Assembly (NCBI GenBank): GCA_028703445.1
Contig: JAQVMW010000003.1
Span: forward strand, 1-64,000
Direction: 5' to 3'
From: Candidatus Peribacteraceae bacterium
GTDB taxonomy: Bacteria; Patescibacteriota; Gracilibacteria; Peribacterales; Peribacteraceae
Length of the DNA stretch: 64,000 nucleotides
A model generated the notes under the pieces. That model was not told the DNA's origin, made no database searches, and saw only the letters and a list, made by a program, of their open reading frames with translations. The first letter of the stretch is position 1, and every line of letters begins with the position of its first letter. This document shows positions 54,309 through 63,988 of this stretch, piece after piece. The translations under genes and the position numbers were made by a program.

Positions 54309-57116
54309 CTAAGGAAGGAAAATGTAGACAACCCCGCCATCACGATCATTCACCTGCGGCACAATACCGAGCGAACGGGAATTGGCGAACTCCACGAATG
54401 CATTGACCTTCTGGTGCAATGAACCATTGAGATCTCTTTCAATGGTCGCCGTATTCGTGTCGAAGATAATGCTGTTGAATCCCAGCGCCTGCAGACGTTT
54501 GAGCGTGAGAGCAGCATCGCGTTCCGCATAGAGACAGTTGAAAAAATCCAACTGATGATCAGAGACACCGATGACCTCAAGATTGCGAGGAATGAAGTAA
54601 GGAATGAAGGTGCCGATACGGTAGAGATACGGACGATCCGGCATCGATTTATTGCGATCAAGCACGGCAGCGGTAATGTCGTCGTAGTGTGACACCGTAC
54701 GCTCCTGCAGTGCCGCTGCAGAAATTTTTCCGAACGGGTATTCGAGGAGATTTTTTTGGATCTCGTACTGCCAGAACCGCTGACCGAAGGAACACAGCAA
54801 CGCAATGGTAATGAGAACTCCCGTAATCACCCTGCTAAAGACGTCGGGGGAGTGGACAAACAGCGCCTCAATACAGATCACGAGACCCAGGAACATGCCA
54901 ATGCCATACCATGGCACGCCATTGGCAAGGAAAACCCACTGGGCAATGAGAAACACTGTTGCGATCCAGAGCCACCGTAGCCACCTGCCACGACGCATCC
55001 AGAAAAATGGAAGCAGGAGAAGGAGCGGAAAGAGAAAGAGAGCAGGCGACGTGGTGACGTAGTAACCTGCAGAATCCAGATTGAGTACCGTGCGCCACGG
55101 GAGGAGAAGGTAGTGACCAAACCCGGTGCGATACCCCCAGTAGCGACCGAGCTCCTCCGTGCTCCCTGTTGCTTTGCAGGCGGCTACGCTTTTATCTACC
55201 TGTAATTCTTTGGGCAGTTCCCGATAGGGACGACTTCCGTCGCCGCCACTCCCCGTACCATCGATATTAAAGTCCGGACTGTTGGAATTGGGTACGCCGA
55301 GTTCAAGCGTAGTGGGAATGAGACGGCCACGGAGGAAATTATTGTGGTACACCCACGGAAAAATGGAGGCGACGAAGAGCGCGCCGAACACGAGAACCGA
55401 AAAAACAGTCATCTTCAGACGTGCCGGCCGAAGCACTGCGGCAACTCCAAGAAATACACACCCCAGAACAACGACAATCGTGAGCGCGGGAGTGGATGAA
55501 CTGATGGAAATACCGGCCACGCGCTGCGCAATGCCTGGAATATCCAGGGCATGCTGGACAATGAAAGCGGCAATCGCAAGAAAAACGGCTCCAAGGAATC
55601 CGACCCAGCACAGAGAAGCACCAACCAAAACACAGAGGGTGGCCATGAGCACCATGGCCGCAGTCGGTTTCATCGAAAATGCAAACCCGGAGAAGAGGCC
55701 GGCGAGCGCAATCCACTTCCACTGCACGCGGAATGATGACGTTTCTTCTTCCGTGCGTGGAAAGAGCGCAAGAAACAGAACGAACATGGCCAGTGCACCC
55801 ATCGCGAAAATCGCATTGTCGACTTTCATGTCGGCAAAGGAGAAATGCCCGATGAGCGGCAGCGTGTAGAACAGCAGAGCAGAAAGTATGCCGGCTTGCC
55901 GCCCGAGGAAGTGCCGCGCAAAGCTGATAACTGCAAGAATCGCCAGTACTCCGGCGGTCCAATTCACCGCCATCGATGTCGTTGCGCCGAAGATATTGTT
56001 GTACCCGAAGAGCGCAAATCCGAGCGACGTCAGATACTCCCATTGAAAGGGCGCCATCGAGAAAATGAAATGCCCATAGCTCACCATGAGCCGTGGCCGG
56101 TTCAAGTAGCTTCCCAGATCATCCCATCCGATGGGGAACGGCCGGATCACCGTCAAAAAATTGAGGGCGAGATAACTCAAGAGAAGCCAGGTCAGCAAGA
56201 CCTCCGCGCTCAACCAGGATACGTCGCGCTCCGCGTGCGGCCGGATTAATGTGCGCAGCCAATAGAGCACATCCTTGTACGCCACGACGGGAACCAGAAG
56301 AGCGAACGTCCACACCGCCGGGGCAGCGATGAAGCCCGCCACGGCCAGGGACCAGAGGATCGCCATCCATGCGCAAGCACCGGTGCCCGCGCTCACGGTG
56401 ACATCGGCAAGTAGGGAGAGAGCGGGAAAACGAAAGAGCCGTAAGAGCATCTTTCCAAGTACGAGAAATTCGAAGAGAAGAACTGCAACGAAGAGGAAGA
56501 CGGGCAGCACGCGCGTGATGAAAGACTGCTGCATGCAACGCACGGTGATTTCATAGACTTTGGCCCCATTGGTGTACGTACCGATTTGCTGCAGGCATCC
56601 GCGCTGATCGAGGCTGTCGAAATTTTTCTTAAGTTCTTGCAACACGGAAGGCGATACATCCGAATAGACCAGCGGACTTGCTTCGGCCAGCTGTCGTGCG
56701 GATACTCCCCCTGATTGTGATTGACTGAGCGTGGTGAAAAGGAGCCAAACCAAAAAGAGAAACCCGAAGAGGAGGTTGATCGGCCTTCCATGGATACGCA
56801 ATGTCCGCCAATTTCCCGTCTTGAGAGAAAAAGCCCCCCAGCAGAGAAGAAAGAAAACGACACAGGAAACAATGTATCCGAGAAAATTCCCCGCTCGCCC
56901 AATCGTATGGACCACCGTGGAGAGAAGACTCTGAAGGCCACAGAGAAATGGCGTAGATATGCAATCCTGCTGATTGAGCACGCCTTTGGTCACACTATCG
57001 AGTAATGCAGCTCCGTGTACGGGAATCCCCAAGTAGACGAATGTGCTGTAGCTTCCCCAGAACACGAGGCCGAGCAACAGCAAAACGGAGAGAATCTGGA
57101 TCGTGCGCTTCTGCAT
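54309..57116 (-). CDS. Large polytopic membrane protein, putative glycosyltransferase
   Basis: Long ORF with many TM segments; RPFPIGWDDLGSYLNRPRLMVSYGHFIFSMAPFQWEYLTSLGFALFG. Confidence 0.7.
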   Translation of the reverse strand: MQKRTIQILSVLLLLGLVFWGSYSTFVYLGIPVHGAALLDSVTKGVLNQQDCISTPFLCGLQSLLSTVVHTIGRAGNFLGYIVSCVVFFLLCWGAFSLKTGNWRTLRIHGRPINLLFGFLFLVWLLFTTLSQSQSGGVSARQLAEASPLVYSDVSPSVLQELKKNFDSLDQRGCLQQIGTYTNGAKVYEITVRCMQQSFITRVLPVFLFVAVLLFEFLVLGKMLLRLFRFPALSLLADVTVSAGTGACAWMAILWSLAVAGFIAAPAVWTFALLVPVVAYKDVLYWLRTLIRPHAERDVSWLSAEVLLTWLLLSYLALNFLTVIRPFPIGWDDLGSYLNRPRLMVSYGHFIFSMAPFQWEYLTSLGFALFGYNNIFGATTSMAVNWTAGVLAILAVISFARHFLGRQAGILSALLFYTLPLIGHFSFADMKVDNAIFAMGALAMFVLFLALFPRTEEETSSFRVQWKWIALAGLFSGFAFSMKPTAAMVLMATLCVLVGASLCWVGFLGAVFLAIAAFIVQHALDIPGIAQRVAGISISSSTPALTIVVVLGCVFLGVAAVLRPARLKMTVFSVLVFGALFVASIFPWVYHNNFLRGRLIPTTLELGVPNSNSPDFNIDGTGSGGDGSRPYRELPKELQVDKSVAACKATGSTEELGRYWGYRTGFGHYLLLPWRTVLNLDSAGYYVTTSPALFLFPLLLLLPFFWMRRGRWLRWLWIATVFLIAQWVFLANGVPWYGIGMFLGLVICIEALFVHSPDVFSRVITGVLITIALLCSFGQRFWQYEIQKNLLEYPFGKISAAALQERTVSHYDDITAAVLDRNKSMPDRPYLYRIGTFIPYFIPRNLEVIGVSDHQLDFFNCLYAERDAALTLKRLQALGFNSIIFDTNTATIERDLNGSLHQKVNAFVEFANSRSLGIVPQVNDRDGGVVYIFLP

Positions 57117-57201
57117 ACAGAGGCCGAGCCTACCAGAAAGATGAGAGAAAGGCAGCGAAAGCTCCGAATTATTCTTTCCGGCTGCTATGCTGCTCTTCTG
57201 C

Positions 57202-58425
57202 ATGGCTCTGGACTGCGCGGCGATTCGACGGCAATTCCCCTTCCTGCGGAAGCAGGAACATCTGATCTATCTGGATAGCGCCGCCTCCGTACAAAAACCC
57301 GAATGCGTCCTGCAGGCGATGGATGCATTCTCGCGACAGAAATACGCCAACGTGCATCGCGGACTTTATCCGCTCTCAGAGGAGGCAACGGAACTCTTTG
57401 AGCAGAGCCGCGAAACCGTGCGTTCATTTCTTGGCGCGCGCCACCGCGATGAAATCATTTTCACTAAGGGAACCACGGAATCGCTCAATCTCGTCGCGAA
57501 AAGTTGGGGGAATGCCCTGCTGAAGAAAGGGGACGCCGTGGCGCTGACCGTCCTCGAGCATCACAGCGCAATCGTCCCATGGCTGCAATTGAAAGAGGAA
57601 AAGGGAATTGAAATCGTCTGGATCGATATCGACGATCAGGGTCATCTGAAGCGAGACGGACTCACGCGCGTCCTCAAGAAAGGGAACGTAAGGCTCGTGA
57701 GCGTGACGGGGCTCAGCAATGTCCTCGGCATCCGGCCGCCGATCAAAGAAATCATCGCTGAAGCGCATCAGGCAGGCGCGCTCGTGTGCATCGATGCGGC
57801 GCAACTCGTCGGCCATCACCCGGTCTCCGTGCAGGAACTGAATTGCGACTTCTTCGCTTTCTCCGGCCATAAACCCTACGGACCCACCGGCATCGGAGTG
57901 CTGTACGCGAAGCGGGAATTACTCCGCAGCATGCCCCCCTTCCTCGGCGGCGGCATGATGATTCGCGAGGTGCGTCGGAATGGATTTACTCCCGCGGATG
58001 CCCCGCAGAAATTCGAAGCCGGAACGCCGCCGATCGTGGAAGCCATCGGGCTCAAGACCGCACTGGAGTGGATCGAGGCAATCGGATGGAACGCTATCGA
58101 AGCGCATGAAGCAGCGCTGATGAACGCCGCCTATGAAACACTCGGGGGCATCCCCGGTTTACGCATCTTAGGCCTCCAAAAACCAAGTGATGCCTCGGGC
58201 TGTGTGAGCTTCGTTGTGGAAGGAGCACATCCGCATGACCTCACTGATCTGCTTGGGCAGGAAGGCTTCTGCCTGCGCGCCGGTCACCACTGCGCGCAAC
58301 CGCTCCACGAGCGACTGGGTGTTTCGGCTTCGATCCGGCTCTCGGTTGCCCTCTACAATACTGAGGAGGAAATCCGCGCCCTCGGCCCCGCCATCGCACG
58401 AGCCATAAAAGTGCTCGCAACATGA
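57202..58425 (+). CDS. sufS: SufS-type cysteine desulfurase
   Basis: LIYLDSAASVQKPECVLQAMDAF; IIFTKGTTESLNLVAKSWG; DAAQLVGHHPVSVQELNCDFFAFSGHKPYGPTGIGVLY; RAGHHCAQPLHERLG. Confidence 0.95.
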   Translation: MALDCAAIRRQFPFLRKQEHLIYLDSAASVQKPECVLQAMDAFSRQKYANVHRGLYPLSEEATELFEQSRETVRSFLGARHRDEIIFTKGTTESLNLVAKSWGNALLKKGDAVALTVLEHHSAIVPWLQLKEEKGIEIVWIDIDDQGHLKRDGLTRVLKKGNVRLVSVTGLSNVLGIRPPIKEIIAEAHQAGALVCIDAAQLVGHHPVSVQELNCDFFAFSGHKPYGPTGIGVLYAKRELLRSMPPFLGGGMMIREVRRNGFTPADAPQKFEAGTPPIVEAIGLKTALEWIEAIGWNAIEAHEAALMNAAYETLGGIPGLRILGLQKPSDASGCVSFVVEGAHPHDLTDLLGQEGFCLRAGHHCAQPLHERLGVSASIRLSVALYNTEEEIRALGPAIARAIKVLAT

Positions 58426-58451
58426 CCCTACGCCCTCACCCTAACCCTACA

Positions 58452-58865
58452 ATGGATCTCTACGCCGAGAACATCCTCGAGCACCACCGGCACCCGCGAC
58501 ACAAATCGCCCATCGCCAATCCGACAATCGAACATGCCGAAAACAATCCCGCCTGCGGCGATGCGATCACGCTCGAGCTCAAAATCACGAAAGGGAAAAT
58601 TACGGCAGCGAGCTGGAACGGCAGCGGGTGCGCGTTGAGCCAGGCGGGGATTTCGATACTGCTGGAAAAAATTGCCGGGATGAAGGCAGCAGATGCCGCC
58701 AAACTCTCCCCGAAGGACATGCGCTCCCTCCTCGGCGTCCCCCTCACCACCCGCAGACTCCAATGCGCGTTTCTGCCGCTGATGGCGCTGCACAATGCAC
58801 TCCGAAAGTGGAAAGACGAGCCGACTGAAACCTGGCCGGAGCTCCTTGATCAAGATCAGGGATAA
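58452..58865 (+). CDS. sufU: SufU/IscU-like Fe-S scaffold
   Basis: YAENILEHHRHPRHKSPIANPTIEHAENNPACGDAITLELKI; GSGCALSQAGISILLEKIAG; RRLQCAFLPLMALHNAL. Confidence 0.92.
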   Translation: MDLYAENILEHHRHPRHKSPIANPTIEHAENNPACGDAITLELKITKGKITAASWNGSGCALSQAGISILLEKIAGMKAADAAKLSPKDMRSLLGVPLTTRRLQCAFLPLMALHNALRKWKDEPTETWPELLDQDQG

Positions 58866-58921
58866 GAAGCTTGTCCATTCGCCTATGATCCTTATAGACT
58901 CTCCGAGCGTTCATTGCCTCA

Positions 58922-58996
58922 GCCGCCGTAGCTCAGGGGTAGAGCATTTCCATGGTAAGGAAAGGGTCATCGGTTCAAATCCGATCGGCGGCTCCA
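58922..58996 (+). tRNA. tRNA-Thr(GGT), CCA encoded
   Basis: gccgccgtagctcaggggtagagcatttccatGGTaaggaaagggtcatcggttcaaatccgatcggcggctcca. Confidence 0.95.
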
Positions 58997-59057
58997 CAAT
59001 TGAATTCGAGCTGAGTGCAAGCCCACGGGGCGCCGCACGGAGCCGAAGACATTGTGT

Positions 59058-59079
59058 CCTCCGAAGCCTTGGCGAAGGA
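59058..59079. repeat. Family D dispersed repeat
   Basis: tcctccgaagccttggcgaagg. Confidence 0.6.
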
Positions 59080-59234
59080 AAACACAAAAACTCACAAAAC
59101 AGGAATCCTCGTGGGCGGCTCCATTTTAAGCGAAACCCGCTTGACCTACCCTTCTGTCGACCCCTACAGTCTCCCCGCGATTTCCGAGTACCTCTCGGTA
59201 CACGGTTTTACCCACAAGTCGTATGACGTCTCTC

Positions 59235-59792
59235 ATGCCCACATCGGAAGACACAGTGATCTACGAATTCTGCGTCCTCTACCCCGCCAATCTCTCCCAG
59301 AAGGAAGAACAGACTCTTCTGAAAGGCATCGAAGAGATTTTCACGGAGGCGGAAGGCAGGCAGATCGCCAAGGACGCCTGGGGCAGGCGCGGCCTCGCGT
59401 ACCCGATCAAGAAGCAGACAGAGGGTAATTTCCTCGTCCTCTATTACGAGATGGACCCGACGAAAATGAGAGAGGTGGATCGGCAGCTTCGGATCCTCCC
59501 CAATGTTCTCAGACACCTCATGGTCAAGCCGCCCAAGGGCTACGAACTGGTAAAGTACTCTGAGACCTTTGAGCAGTGGCAGAAAGACAAGGTGACGGAC
59601 AGAGAGACGAAGCGCAAAGACGAGGAATCGAAACTGCAACGCAAGGTGGTGGAGAAGGCCAAGCGCGATGCCAAGCGGACGGAGGTGAAGAAAGCCGAGG
59701 TAAAGAAGAAGGAAATCCCCAGTACGCTCGAAGAAGCGGACTTGAGCAAGAAACTGGATGAACTGATCTCTGACGATACCCTCGGCCTCTAA
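59235..59792 (+). CDS. rpsF: 30S ribosomal protein S6 with a charged C-terminal extension
   Basis: YEFCVLYPANLSQKEEQTLLKGIEEIFTEAEGRQIAKDAWGRRGLAYPIKKQTEGNFLVLYYEMDPTKMREVDRQLRILPNVLRHLMVK. Confidence 0.93.
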   Translation: MPTSEDTVIYEFCVLYPANLSQKEEQTLLKGIEEIFTEAEGRQIAKDAWGRRGLAYPIKKQTEGNFLVLYYEMDPTKMREVDRQLRILPNVLRHLMVKPPKGYELVKYSETFEQWQKDKVTDRETKRKDEESKLQRKVVEKAKRDAKRTEVKKAEVKKKEIPSTLEEADLSKKLDELISDDTLGL

Positions 59793-60058
59793 TGTCTACC
59801 CCTCACCGCCCAATGGACCACCGCAAGCAGCAGCAACAGCAACAACGCTCCGACCCGCGCTTAAAGAAATGCCCCTTCTGTCTGAAGGAGACGAAGTATA
59901 TCGATTACAAAGATTACCCCACGATCAAGCCCTTCATGGATTACTTCGGCAACATCATGAAGCGCTACTACTCGGGGCTGTGCTTAAAGCACCAGAAGAT
60001 GCTCAAGAACGCCATCGAGCGCGCGCGGTTCATGGGAATGGTAGCATATCGAAAATAG
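59792..60058 (+). CDS. rpsR: 30S ribosomal protein S18
   Basis: KKCPFCLKETKYIDYKDYPTIKPFMDYFGNIMKRYYSGLCLKHQKMLKNAIERARFMGMVAY. Confidence 0.93.
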   Translation: MSTPHRPMDHRKQQQQQQRSDPRLKKCPFCLKETKYIDYKDYPTIKPFMDYFGNIMKRYYSGLCLKHQKMLKNAIERARFMGMVAYRK

Positions 60059-60482
60059 TTTTGAGTTATGGGTTTTGAGTCATGAGAAGCTGTTATGATG
60101 GCGTTATGTTGGCAATGTCTTATAGGAAACTGAAAGTTTGGGAAAAGGCCATGGAGCTGGTGAAAATAGTGTATGAACTCACCAGCACATTCCCAAAAGA
60201 GGAACAATACGGCTTAGTCTCTCAAATGAGACGCTCTGCCATCTCTCTACCATCGAACATTGCAGAGGGTAGTCAACGAACTTCAAACAAAGAATTTGCA
60301 AACTTCATCCTCATTGCCAAAGGTTCGCTTGCCGAACTCGAGACACAAGTATTGACGGCACAGATGTTAAGATACGGTTCAGAGAATCACATCGAAGATA
60401 TATTGCGTCGCAGCGATGAATTGAGCAGGATGCTTCATGTCTTCCATTCGAAACTCGTAACTCACAACTCGTAACTCACAAC
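60058..60482. mobile_element. Candidate element: inverted 7-bp tandem-repeat arms enclosing a four-helix-bundle ORF (copy 2)
   Basis: Left arm gttttgagttatgggttttgagtcatgag (60058-60086); right arm ctcgtaactcacaactcgtaactcacaac (60454-60482), inverted match 23/29. Confidence 0.72.
60106..60474 (+). CDS. Four-helix-bundle protein (S23/IVP/Avd-like)
   Basis: MSYRKLKVWEKAMELVKIVYELTSTFPKEEQYGLVSQMRRSAISLPSNIAEGSQRTSNKEFANFILIAKGSLAELETQVLTA, a classic family signature. Confidence 0.93.
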   Translation: MLAMSYRKLKVWEKAMELVKIVYELTSTFPKEEQYGLVSQMRRSAISLPSNIAEGSQRTSNKEFANFILIAKGSLAELETQVLTAQMLRYGSENHIEDILRRSDELSRMLHVFHSKLVTHNS

Positions 60483-60487
60483 TTCTT

Positions 60488-61237
60488 ATGTCCGGTCACT
60501 CCAAATGGGCCAACATCAAGGTGCGCAAGACTGCGCAGGATGCCAAGCGCGGCAAGATCTACACGCGCCATGCGCGCCTGGTCGAGATGGCTGCGCGCGG
60601 CGGACCGGATCCCAATATGAATCCCTCTCTGCGGACTGCCATTGATAACGCCAAAGCCGACGGCGTGCCGAATGCGAACATCGATCGCGCCATCAAGAAG
60701 GGATCAGGTGAGCTCAAGGGGGAACAGATGGCAGTCGAAATGTACGCCGCGTACGGCCCCGGCAATGTCGCCATGGTCATCGAATGCCTCACCGACAACA
60801 AGAACCGGACGCTCAGCAGCGTGCGGTCGATTTTGGAGCGGCGCGGTGGGCGGTGGACGGAATCCGGGTCCGTACTGTGGATGTTCCAGCAGAAAGGAGT
60901 GGTGATCGGCAAAAAACCGGGCATGAAGAGTTCTGACGAGTTGGAGCTTCAACTCATTGACGCCGGAGCAGAGGATATTGAATGGTCGCCGGATACGGTG
61001 GAAGTGGTAACGCCCACCACGCAGTGGCCGAAGGTACGCGATATGCTCAAAGCTCAAGGCTGCGAAGTGCCGCTGTCCGGACTTAAATTTATTCCCTCGC
61101 AAAAAGTAGCAGTGAATGATCTCACCACCGCACAACATCTGATGAACCTCATCGAGGCGGTTGAGGAAGACGAAGACGTGTCGGAAGTGCACACCAACGC
61201 GGAGATTGCAGACGAAATTGTATCCAAACTGGAGTAA
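60488..61237 (+). CDS. yebC: YebC/PmpR-family protein
   Basis: MSGHSKWANIKVRKTAQDAKRGKIYTRHARLVEMAARGGPDPNMNPSLRTAIDNAKADGVPNANIDRAIKKGSGE. Confidence 0.97.
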   Translation: MSGHSKWANIKVRKTAQDAKRGKIYTRHARLVEMAARGGPDPNMNPSLRTAIDNAKADGVPNANIDRAIKKGSGELKGEQMAVEMYAAYGPGNVAMVIECLTDNKNRTLSSVRSILERRGGRWTESGSVLWMFQQKGVVIGKKPGMKSSDELELQLIDAGAEDIEWSPDTVEVVTPTTQWPKVRDMLKAQGCEVPLSGLKFIPSQKVAVNDLTTAQHLMNLIEAVEEDEDVSEVHTNAEIADEIVSKLE

Positions 61238-61335
61238 TCGGGCTCCACCGGCCTGCACGGGATCTTCACAGTAAGACTAATTTGCTGTAGAATGTACCGA
61301 TTGTCGGTTGTCTTCCCTCATCAATACAAACACAC

Positions 61336-62922
61336 ATGCAAACCCGGAATATCACAAACATCAATAATGCGATTCGCGCAGGTTTGGCCGTGAGTATTCT
61401 GGCTGTTTTCGCCTACGCCACATGGGCTAGCAGCGTGAACCTTCTCTCACGCTTGTTCTATGAACTCACGGGCCCCTACACGGCAGACAGCCCGATCTAT
61501 TGGGCAGTGGGCAGAGGCATTCTCAACGGTCTCACGCCATACCGCGACCTGTTCGAGACCAAACCTCCGGGCATTTTTCTCATCAGCAGTCTTTCACTCT
61601 GGCTCTCAGGCACAATGCAATTCGGTACATGGACGCAGACAGCACTGCTCGCGGTCATCCCCCTCTCTGTGATGGCGGCCGCATGGAAACAGATGAAAGG
61701 GCACGCAGGACTGGCACGCTGGATGATCGCAGGAGGGGCACTCCTGTTCGGTACCACACTGACGCTCTACGTCGCCGAACGAAGCGGTGAATACCAGGTG
61801 GAATCATTTGGAGCCGCCTTTGCGATTGCGTACGCCGGCCTGCTCGCTGCATCACGCGGTACCGTATCCAGACAAAGGATGATCATAGCTTCCATTTTGA
61901 TCTTGCTGAGTGTCGGCATGAAAGAACCTTTTCTGCTCTCTTGTCTCTCCATCGCCACACTGCTCTGCGAGAGTCGACGCGCATTCGTGCGGGGATTTCT
62001 CATACCATCGGTCATCGCGGCCGGGGCTGGAATGGTCACACTCCGGCTCATTGGAATGTGGGATGGATACTTCCATATCTACATTCCAGAAATGTTTAGC
62101 CGCTACGGAAACGGCGGCGATCCACTCTGGATCCGCGGGTTTGGGTTCAACCTGCTCTTCCGCGATCTACAGGGATTCTCGCCCATGCTTGCCTACGGAA
62201 TATTCGGCATTGCCATCGCGCAGGTAATCATCGGGTTCCGCATCCATAACATCACACGCGGCCTGTGGAACCTCATTACTGTTTTCTGTGTGCTCTACCT
62301 CGCTGCGTTGGCGGTCGGAACAGGGAACACGTACTACAACCATCACTTTGTTTTTGCGGTGGGAAGTTTTGTCGCCCTGTTCATCGCCTTGATCAGGGAT
62401 GCCGTCAGACAATGGGGGCAGAGCGGCTTCACACGGACTATCACCATGGTGGCGCTGATGCTGCTTGTTCCGACCATACAGCACGACCCCATCGTCGATT
62501 ACAAAGCGCAGGCGGCCTTCTGCTCAAATGACCGGGAGGCAGCACAATCCGTCGCCGACCAAATCGATGGCATTCTCGACCGCTGCGGCATGAAACGGTA
62601 CTTGTTCATTGGAGGCAACGGCGGACAGCCGTATGGCTTCACGCGCCACTCCCCATTGGGACCGCTGTTCTTCCAATTCGATCACCTGCTCGACGATCGG
62701 CATGAAAAATTCCGCGAGGAATTCATGCAATCCCTCCATCAGGCACGACTGATTGTGCTCAATAATTTCGATCTCAATGTCCTCACGGAGGATACGAGAA
62801 CATATCTCAAAGAGGAGTTCACGGAACGGCCGTGGCTCTGCGCCAACCCTGTCGCCTCTAACGAACCATATACATTCTATTACCGGAAACCCTGGAGAGT
62901 ATGGAACCTGTTGCCTGAGTAA
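61336..62922 (+). CDS. Polytopic membrane protein (GT39/DUF2029-like)
   Basis: YELTGPYTADSPIYWAVGRGILNGLTPYRDLFETKPPGIFLISSL. Confidence 0.75.
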   Translation: MQTRNITNINNAIRAGLAVSILAVFAYATWASSVNLLSRLFYELTGPYTADSPIYWAVGRGILNGLTPYRDLFETKPPGIFLISSLSLWLSGTMQFGTWTQTALLAVIPLSVMAAAWKQMKGHAGLARWMIAGGALLFGTTLTLYVAERSGEYQVESFGAAFAIAYAGLLAASRGTVSRQRMIIASILILLSVGMKEPFLLSCLSIATLLCESRRAFVRGFLIPSVIAAGAGMVTLRLIGMWDGYFHIYIPEMFSRYGNGGDPLWIRGFGFNLLFRDLQGFSPMLAYGIFGIAIAQVIIGFRIHNITRGLWNLITVFCVLYLAALAVGTGNTYYNHHFVFAVGSFVALFIALIRDAVRQWGQSGFTRTITMVALMLLVPTIQHDPIVDYKAQAAFCSNDREAAQSVADQIDGILDRCGMKRYLFIGGNGGQPYGFTRHSPLGPLFFQFDHLLDDRHEKFREEFMQSLHQARLIVLNNFDLNVLTEDTRTYLKEEFTERPWLCANPVASNEPYTFYYRKPWRVWNLLPE

Positions 62923-62929
62923 CCTGCCG

Positions 62930-63988
62930 TTATTCCGTAACAGTAAGCGAAACGGAATCTTCGGTGGTTTTACCGGTAAGATCCGTCGCCACGGCACGAA
63001 GACGATAGGTGCCCGGGCTGACGGTTACTCCATACATGAGCGCAAAAGGCTCCTTGGGTTTGGTGGTGAGCAAAAGATCATCAAGAGAGAACTGCACATA
63101 CTTCAGCACGCCGTCTTGATCCCGCACGTCCGCACGCATGGAGAGCGTTTCGCCGACGGAGATCGTCGTATCGCCACTGGGTTCCAAGAAGGAAACGGAG
63201 ACGCCCGATCCTCCCTCGCCGAACCGGAAGGACACTGTTGCGGTGACAGAGTTGAAATACTCATCTACGAGTGTGACTTCAAGCCGGTGCAGACCTGCCT
63301 CATCGATCGACCGCGGAACGCGCAACGGTTCATCGAAAGGCTCGGCTGTCCGCACGGCCACGCGCTTGCCGTCAATGACGAAGCGGATCTCTTGGATCTT
63401 CGACGCGACGTGATAGCTCAATTTTGGCCGGAAGGCCGGATACGTCACAGAGCCGTTCGCATCGGGCGAGAGAATTTGCAGTGTCGGCTGTTCGAGGCGC
63501 CCGGGCGTGAGAGAGGGATCGCATTTCTCAGTGGGTGCGACGGGCAGGGGCAGGATGGATCCCGAATGATCGGAAGTGGCATACCAGAGTGTCATCTGCT
63601 CTTTGACCCATCGTTGCACGCCCTCGTCCCACGTGGGCCAGCGGTCGGCCAGGATGCTCTTGGCCACGAGGAAACTCCCGGATTCCTGCGCCGCCTGCGG
63701 GCACGCATCCGAAGCGAGAAGGTGCGTAACCTTGTCCACCATGAGTTGCGCGCAGGCGGGATCCTGCAGCGTTGGGGGACGTTCCTCGAGGAATACATCC
63801 GCCCGTCTGAACTGAACGGGGGTGCACGGCGTGGGCAGCTCGCCGGAGAGCGTGGAAATTTGCGGCTGGATGATGCCCGGAGGCGGCGTGAATGTCGTCT
63901 TGGGAGCCGTGAGCACGCGATGCCCGCGCTCCATGAATTCCTTCCAGAGAGGGCTCGACGTATTGAGTCCGTCCCCTTTGTCGTACAT
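62930..63988 (-). CDS. C-terminal part of a penicillin-binding protein-like transpeptidase with Ig-like C-terminal domain (5' end outside the window)
   Basis: MYDKGDGLNTSSPLWKEFMERGH; C-terminal YHVASKIQEIRFVIDGKRVAVRTAEPFDEPLRVPRSIDEAGLHRLEVTLVDEYFNSVTA. Confidence 0.65.
   Translation of the reverse strand: MYDKGDGLNTSSPLWKEFMERGHRVLTAPKTTFTPPPGIIQPQISTLSGELPTPCTPVQFRRADVFLEERPPTLQDPACAQLMVDKVTHLLASDACPQAAQESGSFLVAKSILADRWPTWDEGVQRWVKEQMTLWYATSDHSGSILPLPVAPTEKCDPSLTPGRLEQPTLQILSPDANGSVTYPAFRPKLSYHVASKIQEIRFVIDGKRVAVRTAEPFDEPLRVPRSIDEAGLHRLEVTLVDEYFNSVTATVSFRFGEGGSGVSVSFLEPSGDTTISVGETLSMRADVRDQDGVLKYVQFSLDDLLLTTKPKEPFALMYGVTVSPGTYRLRAVATDLTGKTTEDSVSLTVTE

Noticed and set aside
60058-60482. 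Diversity-generating retroelement (Avd partner)
   Set aside because: No reverse transcriptase and no template/variable repeat pair seen in the window; only the Avd-like fold is shared.
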